Under the pieces are notes generated by a model. The model was given only the letters and a program-made list of their open reading frames with translations. It was not told where the DNA came from and searched no databases. The position numbers and the translations under genes were made by a program. Positions 1-10,900 of a DNA stretch of 64,000 nt are shown here, one piece after another. The stretch is from Litoditis marina. Its lineage: Eukaryota > Nematoda > Chromadorea > Rhabditida > Rhabditidae. Where the stretch lies: contig OZ038433.1 in assembly GCA_964036275.1 (NCBI GenBank), positions 7,233,048-7,297,047 on the forward strand. Direction: 5' to 3'. Position 1 is the stretch's first letter; each line of letters opens with the position of its first letter.

Positions 1-1324
1 AAGCACAGGTTACTCATATGGCATGACTGAAACAGTACACCGCCAACTGATAAAACTATTGGTATCAGAAGAAGAATACTATGTCGATAAGTACAACATT
101 TTCTCCACAATTGAGGACGTTTTCAGTTTGAGTTTGTTCGTAGTCAGAACCAGAAACAGCCTTTCACGCCCTATTGTAAGATGCATTCAGGCTGATGGTC
201 AAACGGCCCGTAGAATTTGAAGTTCCTAGATATGGCTCAATCGAGAATTTTCTGAGTTGTTGTCACCTACTTTTGTGTTAGTTAGATGTCCCTACCGTCA
301 AAAAGCTGCCCAACAAAGAATCTGAACAAGCATTATTAGGATTATACCCCTCTCTCCTCTAACTTGATATGACTCAGGTTAGTTTGGATGTTTGAATTTC
401 TATTTTGGCACCAATCAAACACTAATCAACAAACTTATTTTCTCAGCAATTGTTCGTTTCAGTTTACGTACCTAAATGTTGCACTTCATCTACATTCCCC
501 ACGGAGACAATTAGCTTCTCCAAACCTTTCAATAAATTACTGAATTTGTTACATCACTGGGACATGTTTGTGTTTCGTTCTAAACATAGGTGTACTGTGA
601 GTGTCTTTTCCATCTGTGTAAAGAACGGTCAATGTACTGCCTGATAAGTGTGAGGGAAAGGTACGCCCCTGCGCTCTCCACACTGCTCTGGTCGTTTACA
701 TTAGCAACAGTTTAAATAAATAAATCGTTGCGCCAAAACAAGTTATTATGCATTCGTTTACTACACATTCAATCGGGCGCAGCGCGGAGCGCTGCGCAGA
801 TTAGTTTTTGTTCAGAGGTCTGCAGACATTCCAAAACAGTTTATTACATTTTTTCTTCAAAGTACGTCGACCATTTTATTAGATATTTGCATGAATCACT
901 GGAAGTGCAACACGTCTACAAGACATTAAGTTTACGTTCGAAATAAAATTTGTTGAGAGGAGTTAGAGGGCCAAACGTCTCGCAAAAACGGTTTCCGTGC
1001 GGGGCGGCGGCGGCGGCTGCGACAAAAGTGTCCGCCTCCTCAAATCTCGGCATAGTTTCGCTCAGAATTAACTTATTATGAAAATTCTTACATTTTTAAA
1101 AGCTATAAAAAAGTTGAGGTATACGTTTTTTTCCGGTATGTCTGAAATTTGAATATTACGTATGAGAGGGCCGAAAATGTTCTCGCAAAAAATCATGGAT
1201 AGACCGGTTTCGTGAAAATAAAAACGAAAGAAGAGTTTAACGTGTAGTAGGAAGACGTTGTTCAATGAAGACCTCATGACAGGCGGGTACAGCTTGGTTT
1301 TCACTCCTATTCACATGTCTGAAT

Positions 1325-1392
1325 GGCGGATTGGATAAAAGCTCTATTCACGCACGGCGAACGAAGGTTCGATTCCTGCCTGGAGCACCAAA
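1325..1392 (+). repeat. tRNA-like remnant (weak)
   Basis: A good B-box-like word, GGTTCGATTCC, sits about 45 bases after a weak A-box-like segment (GGATTGGATAAAAGC). No cloverleaf with a paired acceptor stem can be drawn, so it is not a working tRNA. It may be a SINE head or a decayed tRNA. Confidence 0.3.
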
Positions 1393-1573
1393 GTTGCTCT
1401 CACTTGAACGAGTTAACAACTACGCCAATCGTTCTGAACTACGGCGCCGCTAAAAACTCCGACAGAACCTCATGACATTCCTTGTTTAGCTTATTGTTCA
1501 AAAATATCATTTTTATCAAAAATGACTGTTACTTCATAACTATAGAAAAAGAGTTCAATTAGTGTAACGAACG

Positions 1574-1879
1574 GGTGTAAAGACAGTAAGGATTAGTTTT
1601 GGATGAAACGTGTACAAGAAATATGGAAGAAGTCCAACAAAAATATTCTGAGGAAAAGGCTAATCTCGCTTTTCTTGAAAAAAAAACAGAGTGTAAGCTA
1701 GATCGTTGTGATTCGCAGTCAGAAGTTTTCTTTTCGGTAACAAAAAACTCGGTAATCATTTTTTTCTAAAATTTTTAACCAAGCGAGATTAGCCTTTTCC
1801 TCAAAATATTTTTATTGGACTTCTTTCATATTTCTTGTACACGTTTCATCCAAAACTAATCTTCACTTTCTTTACACCA
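1574..1879. mobile_element. foldback / MITE-like inverted repeat
   Basis: The left arm (about 1,574-1,672) and right arm (about 1,780-1,879) are near-perfect reverse complements over about 100 bases, e.g. GGATGAAACGTGTACAAGAA on the left and its complement on the right. The roughly 105-base centre has no coding sign. This is the usual layout of a non-autonomous foldback DNA element. Confidence 0.7.
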
Positions 1880-2218
1880 GTTTTATACTAATTCTTCTGT
1901 GTTTCTCACGTTGGTGAGATGGTAAACCGGTGAATATGAGTTCCTGAACTCGTAAACTAGTGAACTTGAAGTTGAACATGGGTTTTCATGATGAATAATA
2001 GTAAAATAATGTTCTCAACGTGTATCTCAATGTTACGGAAAATCATGTGGAATTGCGAATTTTGAGTGTTTACCAACGTTTTTCAGCTTAGTTTATGAAT
2101 TTACTAGCTTCACCTATTCAACTCGGAAAGTTGTATGCCATCACTAGGGTGAACGTTGCTTTTGCTTACTGTCCCCACCAACTCCAACTTTCAAAGTTTC
2201 TAGTTCCCCTGCCGTGGT

Positions 2219-5200
2219 ATGAAGAGTGTGTGCGGTCTCCCAGACGAAGTGAACCTCACTTCCTTCTTTCTTTTCGTGTCTCTCGCTGTGGTCCTCGGAA
2301 TATCGTACACTCGCGTGTTCTACGTGGTGCTACAGAAAAAGAAAAGCTCGTTCCATCAACTATTCCTGTTACAGGTGGCAGCTGTGAGTTATGAATATAG
2401 AGTCTTAATTCGATGGTTTGGTCTAATATATAATTTCGAGTACCAACAAAACAAAAATCAGAACTTCACATTACCGTGCACCAAAAAGACTGGAATGTCC
2501 TATGCTGACAATGCAATTTGAGCTGGACGACCCCAGCGTGTTGCACAACGAGTCGTTCGAGTTTATTTGCAACTAATAATAATAATTCATTTGTTCATAT
2601 GCATGAGAACCGACTTCAATCAAAAATGACCTAACTACATGAACTTTAGAAAAGAGGGAAAAGAAAAACAAACTAACACAACATTTAGACATGAAATCTG
2701 ATAATGCTAAGAAAATTACTGAAAGTTGCAAATAGTAAGAGTGACTAAAACCTAAGACATTAAGAAACAGACTACAACTGGTAAAACGTTGAACATCACA
2801 AGGCGAGGGAAAGACACGAAAACCCAAATCTACTCAAACACTAGGCGCGAGACGTATAATAATCTTCCTGGAAACAACGGTAGTCTGAGCATTAAGTCAT
2901 ATCAATGATTCAGAAAGTTTTCCTAATCTTACACCTAAACGGAATCCTACCTGGATATTTGATGTAGCCTATTCAACCGATGTTACTTCAGGTTATGTTA
3001 TCGATCATCGCAGAATCAGTGAACCGTATTTACCAATCCGGCTACTTTTGTGAGCGGTTCTATGCGTGGTTCCCCGAACCGTCGTACCTTCTTGGTTACT
3101 CCATATTGCTGCCAGTCCAACTGTTTCCTATGATCACAGCCTCGACCGAGCTGTTCATCAACTTCAACCGAATGACCAGTGTCTACATGCCACTCAGTTA
3201 TGATCAGGTGAAGTTCCAACCATTTCCACTAAGACCTCAGCAACATTCTACAATTAGGTTCATCAGGTCAATGTGTCCCAAAACACTCAAAGTTTCTATG
3301 AATCGTAGTTAACCTTTGTTACAGTAGACCTTTTTCATAAAGCCCGTTATTTCCATGAAATATTTCTTTGTTAATGGCACGCTGTCATTGTCACAGTGGG
3401 AATGGCCAGAACTGAAAGACTTGTACGTACTTAGATCTGCCTACGGTAGTTTGTAGGGATCAAACTACAACCACGTTGAAACAGAACACCGTTTACAATG
3501 TTTTCCGAGCGACCTCTGTATAATGTCTCCGAAACTGCTTTTTCGCGAATGTACTTTTCAACGGGTTGTTGGACAGTGGTGCCGTTTCTCTGCTTACCAA
3601 CAATCTTACTTTCTCACAAAAAAATCTGACTTTCTTACAAAAAATCTGACTTTCTTACAATTAGTCTTACTTTCTCACGAAAATCTCATTTTCTCACGAA
3701 AAATCTTACAATTTCTCATGAAAATTCATGCGTTCACAAAAATACCTTACCTTCTCGAAAAGGCCCAATTTTTCCAAATTTCAGTTTCTAACTACTTTTT
3801 TTGTCATTTTACATCTCTTTTGAACTAAAATATTTCTTGGGAGTGGAGAAATTGAGTTGTCTTCGATTTTTTATTATTTTTGTATCAGCAAATAGTTATA
3901 AACAACAACAGTGTCTCCTACACCTCTACTACTACAAACTCTGGAAGTTTGAAAGCAAAATTATGAACCGTTTGTTAAAAAGACTTCCTGAATACTTGAC
4001 GGATTACTGCATCGAATGGTGGAACAGAGTTCACCGTCTCTTCTTGATCATTTATCACATGAGGAAGCTCGAACTTTTTGGTGTCAAATGGAGAACTATA
4101 AGACTTTGTATGGCTTTAACTTTGAAAGCTTTGGATAATATACTGCTCACTGGCGGTTAATGAATTCCAAAAGAATATAAATGCATAGGTCGAAAATATT
4201 GGGGAACATTTTACTTTCACCCCCCCCCCCAGTTTTTTATATATGCTGAAATTTAGCCTCGTTGTACTTTTACCCTTACGCTTATGAAAGTTACATGGCT
4301 CCGTTCTATCTGAGGGTCCCTCTAAAGGTCCCATTCCAATGTCCCATTATCCAGATTCCCGTTTGAAATTCTCATTGTACCGATGTCTCGTTTTCATGCG
4401 TTGCTTCGACAAAAACAAACTACCGCGGAGAGGAGAGTTGCGAAAATGAAAATTTCCCGAATTAATAAAATTCGGGATGGAATCTCATAAAAATTGAAAA
4501 GTTCTGTTGAAAGGAAAACGAATAAAAATTTCCCCCGAGGGTCACATTTTCACATTTTGGGTAAGATTTTGTCGGAAAGTGAGTTTCATTTGAGAAAGTA
4601 ATAGTTACTCTAAGAAAGTCAGATTAATTGTAAGAAAGTCAGATCAATTGTAAGAAAGTCAGATTAATTGTGAGAAAGTCAGATTTTTTGTAAGAAAGTG
4701 AGATTGTAAGAAAGCAGAGAAACGGGCCCAGTGAGCGATAGTCGGTCGAATAATATCAGAAATTTTACGGAAAATTGGAACAGTCTTCCGGTACTAAGTA
4801 AAAGTGTGTTCAATGAAATGTTTAAAACTCATTTTGCTCGTGGAAACCCCAGTCGAGAAATTCAAATATGAAGGTACATGAGTATTCGGCGAACAGCCCC
4901 TTATTATCATTATCCCAAAGAAAAGTACCCGGAAAAACTGATATCTGCGCTGAGCTCAGCTAGTTTTCAAATTATGTTTTGCTTGCAAACAAATACTGTT
5001 CCAAAAATTGATCAATGTTTCGATTTCAGTTCTGGAAAAGGAATTTCTGTCGCGTGGTTCTGGTGTGTGTGTTGGTTCCTCTTCCCTTTCAAGTGAATGT
5101 TCTCATCGGTCCCGCCTATCCCGTACAGTACACCAATGAAAAACCCCAGATGTACATTAACTACGTACACTACACTCCGGTAAACTCCAAATTTTTGTTG

Positions 5201-6117
5201 TCAGTTATCAGGCATGTTTAGTGAATTTTGTTGAGTTTCAAATGTTCTGAAAAAAATATTTTCATTCGGTTCCGATTTATTGCAAATTAATACCCGTTTT
5301 TCTCCAGGTCCAATTTTTCTTCTCATTCTTGTAAGAAAAAATCATTTCTAATTACAGCCGCTTCTAGACACATTTCTACACGACTTGACACGATTTCCAC
5401 TTTTTCCAATCAACAAATTCTGAGAGAGAAGAGTCTTCAATCTTTAAAATAACTTTCAGTTGAAAACCTCGATGACTGGCGGCATATACAATCTATGCGT
5501 GTCGATTGGAATCGTGGTTTCTACCGTAATGACCATAGTCAAAATATCGAAATTAGGACTGCGAAATGTGAAAACTTTCGAGAGGAGAACAATTGCGTAC
5601 GGACTGGTCAGTGCTGTGGCAGTACTAAGCATCTGCACTTGCAATGTAGGTAAAAAAAATACAGTATGTTTTGTTCACTTGTAGTTCTCTAAGCTATAGA
5701 ATTGCAGCGTTCGCTTATAAAACTTGTCGGAAAGCTTCAAGATTTTTGTTATCTCTTTTACTACCTATTCGAAAAAATGTTTCAAACGTGTTTCGCGTTA
5801 TTCTCGTTACAAACAATCTGTTGAATGTTGGAACACATCGATATAGGGCAACAATCACGGTGCAATTCTCAGCCTATTCCACCGTTTATTTACCGGTTCC
5901 AGAATATATTTTTTTCCAGACACTAGCCTACGTCCTGGTGTACATGATAGGTTTCTCCAACATCTCCCTCTACTTTTCCACTCGATCCTACATCATTCTC
6001 GTCAATTACATAACCCCTCTGGTGGCTGTTCTCATATTTTGTTCCGACATTAGGAGAGAAGCCATCTTCAAGAAAGGAAACACAAGTGTTCGATCGGTCG
6101 TTTCCGCTATCAATTGA
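2219..6117 (+). CDS. Srg-superfamily seven-transmembrane chemoreceptor (gene 1)
   Basis: Five exons: 2,219-2,383; 2,992-3,207; 5,030-5,179; 5,460-5,645; 5,920-6,117 (TGA at 6,115-6,117). All introns are phase 0, giving 304 residues, usual for nematode serpentine receptors. Exon 1 ends TM1 with the basic loop VLQKKKSSFH. Exon 2 carries TM2-TM3 and ends with the family mark NRMTSV..PLSYDQ. Exon 3 begins FWKR and holds TM4 and the extracellular loop. Exon 4 holds TM5 and a basic loop before TM6. Exon 5 holds TM7 (STRSYIILVNYITPLVAVL) and a short tail. Exons 2-4 have exactly the lengths of those in the receptor at 60,599, which supports the unusual GTAGGT donor of exon 4. The Met at 2,219 was chosen because it aligns with the paralogue. 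Family knowledge: Srg/Srv-type receptors of sensory neurons; the ligand is unknown. Srg versus Srv is not certain. Confidence 0.85.
3581..4728. mobile_element. inverted-repeat element in intron 2 of receptor gene 1
   Basis: The left end reads GCCGTTTCTCTGCTTA (from 3,581) followed by repeated CTGACTTTCTTACAA units. The right end has repeated TTGTAAGAAAGTCAG units followed by AAGCAGAGAAACGGGCC (to 4,728), the inverted counterpart. The arms therefore contain a short minisatellite of about 21-22 bases. The interior has an open frame at 3,801-4,160 with no recognised motif. It lies wholly in the 1.8-kb intron 2 and so does not break the receptor. Exact ends and target duplication were not found. 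Confidence 0.55.
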
Positions 6118-7983
6118 TCAAGAAGTCCGGAATAAGTTTCTCCGGCAATTAACTATAAGTATAAAGTTCCTAATCGGGGATGTGTAGTTTGTGCTCCTAC
6201 CATTGTACGTCCCATTGATTTGTTCGAATGCTTGGAAACGTGGTCGATAATGTTCAAAAAAAACATAAAAATATATGTTGAAAAGTTTATTCTTGAAAAA
6301 TTCTCTCTGTATGTTACTGTATGTTGTTTCATCTACTCCTCAGACCAAAATTATCTGTCTCTTCGTGAGATGCTCGGGGACTTCCCATGGGATGATAGTA
6401 GAAATGCACCTTCCGAATTATGTGGCAGGTTTCCGTAACTTATCACGGATTTCAGATGCCTGTTGTGTATATATTGTGTATGATGTATATGTTGTATAAG
6501 TGATGTGATGGAAGCCTTGCTCAGTGTTTCGTATAAATGTAACTGATCAACGCTTAGGTTGGTCAGGTTGTTCACAATTCCTCTCACATTCGATTGATTT
6601 TATAGTTTATCAGTTTCACTACGTTTATGTTGGTATTTAATGATTTTCGAATTATAATAAGGATGAGATTGTTTATGAAGAGGAATAATGTCAGATGAAA
6701 TATTACCATAGTTTTTTATTTGATTATTGAGTCCTTTTTCCCGGTGTCATGAATAACTCATTCAGTTATTCAGGCGAACGCTAGTTTCCTGATTGTTTAT
6801 GCAATCCAAGATGTCTGTTGATAGATTTTCATGATCGTTTTCTTGATTGAAGTGATCGCATAGATATGTATTCAGGGAATCTTTCTTGAAACTATTCATG
6901 TTTCATGCGTTGTTTGAGTGTTTGTTTGGTTTGCCCAACGTTTGGCTGTTTGATTATTGTCTATTGCATATTTGACAGGTTGTAGCATACATTGAGTCTT
7001 TAGAGATACAGTTTGCTGTATCATTTTCAACGGTTTTTTATACTAGTTACCGAGCTAAAAATTAAACACAACAGAACTCATAAAGGTTACCTGAAAAGTT
7101 CAAATGACTATTAGAAAAATTTTCTTTTTTTTCATTTGTTTAAAGTTTTTGAAACACTTTATTCATTAACTTAAATTTTAACAACTTTTACATATTGTTA
7201 TTCTAATAGAACCTTGCGATTATTTCCGAAGTTCTATTAAAACACGCCGCTGTCAACGTTCTATTTACGTCATGACTATACTTTTGTACCTTCTATTTTG
7301 CTAGGAAACTACTCTGAACTCCCTGGGACTGGGACGTCGTAGCAGTCACGCAAAAAAACCCGCATTTTAGCTTGGTAGCAGACGACGTACGGGTCAAATT
7401 ACTCAACGTAGCAGACGTCGTTGCACTCGCAATGATAGCTGGATTGCCACTCGTGAAGTAATCAGCGGTCCGGCCAGAATTAGATACGTACGTGCTAGAG
7501 GTGCCACTCTGCGCAACTCAGCCAAGAGAACTTGTATTCAAGCCGCAAAGAGTTGAGGACAAAGGCTGAGTTGAGCAATAATCTTATCTTTTCTCAATAA
7601 TTCGGAGTGAATCAGTAATATTATTAATCAATTAAATTTCGGAATGGTCTGGGACCGCGCTTGCCCGGCTGATCCTGACTAACCGTCTGGGACCGTAGCA
7701 GACAAACCGTCTGGGACGCGTAAACATCGCGTCCCGGACGGTCGACTGCTACGACGTCCCAGTCCCAGGGAGTTCAGAGAGTTTCCAGAGGAAGCTTCAT
7801 ATTCTGCCCCTGTAGTTTGCAACTTGTGGAAAGTTTCGGGTATCATTACACTGTCTCTTTCCGTGTCGTTCTGATAAAAGTGCAACACGTTTGTCATGTT
7901 TATTCAAACAAAGTGAGTTATGATAGGCGTTTCTAAACTTTTTATCGGGAAAAGTTTGATTATTTTTCTTGGCTCCACTGTTT
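6118..7983. other. convergent intergenic region
   Basis: This lies between the 3' end of receptor gene 1 (+) and the 3' end of the kinase (-). It is A+T rich, and no exon chain or motif was seen apart from the inverted-repeat element at 7,304-7,786. The short frames at 6,220-6,587 have no family resemblance. Confidence 0.5.
7304..7786. mobile_element. 483-bp MITE with about 45-bp terminal inverted repeats
   Basis: The left terminus has GGAAACT then CTGAACTCCCTGGGACTGGG and GACGTCGTAGCAGTC. The right terminus (about 7,741-7,786) is the reverse complement with a one- or two-base indel. Internal words such as GACCGTCTGGGAC and CGTCTGGGACGCG repeat. No transposase frame is present, so the copy is non-autonomous. 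Confidence 0.75.
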
Positions 7984-10900
7984 TCAGAAGCCGAAGACGT
8001 CTTCGGAGAAGTCGTCGATTGTGAATGCTTTGTCCTTGAAAAGTATGATAGATCATATAAAAACCGAGACGCTCTCTCTTTTTCTCTTTCACTCCCTCTC
8101 TCTCTTTTTCTTGCTCTCGTTCTCTCTCTCTATCTCTCTTTTCTCTTTCTCTCGTTTTCTCTCTATCTCTCTCTTTCTCTTTTTCTCGTTCTCTCTCTTT
8201 CTCTCTCTCTCCCTTTCTCTCTCTCTCCCTCTCTGGCTCTCTCTCTCTTTCGCGTAGAGCGTGGAAAACCCACTAGAATGTGATCGCGCAATCAAAACTC
8301 GAAAAATTGATTTGCCGAAAAAAGGACTAAAGAAGTTACCATCCGTCTTGCAGTTCTCTCGTCCATTTTCAGGGGCTTCACCACCTCTTCTCCGTCGTCT
8401 CTGAAAACACATTCATAGTTTTTTTTTCAATAGTTTCGGAAAAATCAACCAGTGCAAAACAAAGTCAATAACTGTTTCACAATCAATGGAAGATCTTGAT
8501 AGTTCACAGAAAATCTCGCCCACGTAGATATTTAAACGTGAAGAAGTGGAAACAAAAGTGAAGAAGAGAAATTGCTCGCAAAGGCGACTCACTTCTTGTG
8601 TCCGGACTGTTCTTGCAACACTTCTGGTCGTTCCCAATCCCACGGGTCAGAGAATCTGGGAAAATGCTGTTTTCATCCACTGCTATTGAAATGTGTAAAA
8701 CATATGTTTTCTTAATGAAGTCCTCATCCGCAATTGTAAAGGATAGAAATCCTAAGAATTAAGAATCAAATGAGAAATATAGAAATAATTGAGTGGTAAG
8801 AGGACCACGATGCAACTATACGCGAACAAAAGATAGTTATGGCTGATTTATAGTAATTAAAATAACAAAATTAAATAACAGACAGAAATATATCGAATAC
8901 TTTACAAGGATTAGGACGAGCAACTGCCTATTGAATCGATGCAATTGTCAGCCTCGAATAGAATACAACGAATTACTATTGACAGTGTAAACATCATGCA
9001 CAATAATCGTCAACACCGAGTGTGTTGGATAGAAACAATTACCAGCTTATAAAGAAACCATGTCGCTAGCTGAGCGTATACTATATTATTAACAACCGGG
9101 GGGGTCTCCGAAGAGGCGTCCCGCCGATTAAAACGACATACAAGATAGGGTGTTGAAACTTGAATAAACCCTCTTCTAATGCAATAATGAGACTATCGTC
9201 GTGTAGACCGGTGTGATGACGACCAAAGACGAGAACCGGTGTTGTCTTGACGGAAACCAGGAGCTGTGTTTGTCGCTCGCAGGTTGTTCTTGGAACCAGG
9301 AGCTGTGTTCGTCGCTCGCAGGTTGTTCTTGGAACCAGGAGCTATGTTCGTCGCTCGCAGGCTGTTGCTTCTGGTTGACGTTGGGACGACTCGGATGCCC
9401 ATGGACTGTACGACTGTGGGGACTGTAGATGTGATGATTGAATTCTGACGTGGAGATGACGACCTGGACTGTTCTTCTGTGTCTGGGATGACACCCTTCT
9501 GATTCTTGGCGTACCATTGGAAAATGTCTCTATCCATACCGTTCCAAAACATCTTCTTTTTCAGAGTCTTCAAGACCTTCTTTGGATCAACGTGTCCTTG
9601 AGACTGTTCCGAACGAAGTGTTTCGTTGAAGATTTCCTGTCTCTTCTCCTTGGGTACAACTCTCCTAGCTTTGCCACCTTGTAGCATTACTTCCAGAGTG
9701 TCTTCAGTCAACTTGAAATCAGACATCCACAGTGTTCTTCTGCATCTTGGCAGAATCACTCTTTTCTCGACTCCTTTTTCGACATTCGTAACAACTTCTC
9801 CGTAGTCCTCATCCTTTTCCAGATATTCCAACCATGTTCTCTCGCGCTCTCTCGTTTCACCAGAGAAACTGAATTTGCGTCTTCCTCGTTGTTTTGACGT
9901 ACGTCGTTTCTGTTCAAATCTCATTTCTGAAATGCGCCGCTGTGAGGTATTCACTTCCGCAGCCTTTTTCCTTACGGTTGTAGCGTTGCAACGTGTTGCC
10001 TTTGGCGTGGTACTCATATGAATTTCCATGCCAGATTCCCTTTCCAAAACTATTTTCACACCGATACTCTGCAAAGCATTTGTACCAATGACTATAGTCC
10101 TCTCTCTACTACCGTTTATAAGCCAGCAAATATCCATTGATTTACCAGTCAGCGGTACCGTCAACTCGATTTGGGTCGTAGCCAAAAACATCATCTCATC
10201 TCCCGACGCGTTCAAGACTGTATGATTTCTGGTAGGTACTTCTATCAATGCAGACTCTAGATCAAACCCTCTAGCTTCTGCATCCCTCAATACTTGACTT
10301 GACAAGATGGATACCTGCGAACCTGTGTCTATTATAGCCTAATATCTCCCTCCCAGTATTTCAATCTCAATCTCCGGTCTTCCACCTATAACATCATTCT
10401 CGACATGGTGTGAATCTTCCGTGACTGCGAGACAGCTACGGTAGTTTTCCACCATTCTCGTAGAATATGACCTTGGATGTTGATGTAAATTTGATGTTGA
10501 TTGACCTTGGTTCCTCCACTTACTATCGTTTTGAGACTCATATTGTGGAACCTGTTGCTCTGTAGATTCATTCTGCTCGTATCCTTCTGTACATCTTGAT
10601 TGTGACGTTGTCTCATCACTAGACTCATACAACGGTTCTCTGCATTCTCTCCTGATATGCCCGGGTTTCCCACAACGGTAGCACTTGATCCTTGTACCTT
10701 CCTCCTTGTTTACCCTTTGCCTAGAAATTGTGATTGACTGTCTCGTTCTTTCCAATGTCATCGCCGCAGATTTGATCTTTTCGTACACATACTCTGCTTT
10801 AGATGTTTCCATAATTTGTGCTAGATGAAATGCACCCTTCCATCCACTCAGTTGATCATACAACAATTCAGCTCTCTTGAACGAAAGACTCTCTGGAGAT

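Larger units (their letters stand above)
1..2218. other. intergenic, no gene recognised
   Basis: Only short open frames occur here, with no protein motif I know and no chain of splice-compatible exons. The stretch holds a GC-rich repeat tip near 776-800 (GCGCAGCGCGGAGCGCTGCG-like, resembling 55,455-55,480), a tRNA-like remnant near 1,325-1,392 and a foldback element at 1,574-1,879. It is the upstream flank of the receptor gene that starts at 2,219. I see no other feature I can support. Confidence 0.5.

Noticed and set aside
9212..9448. Plus-strand frames opposite the retroelement's 39-bp repeat
   Set aside because: Shadow frames of the minus-strand repeat; the minus frame continues from the protease.
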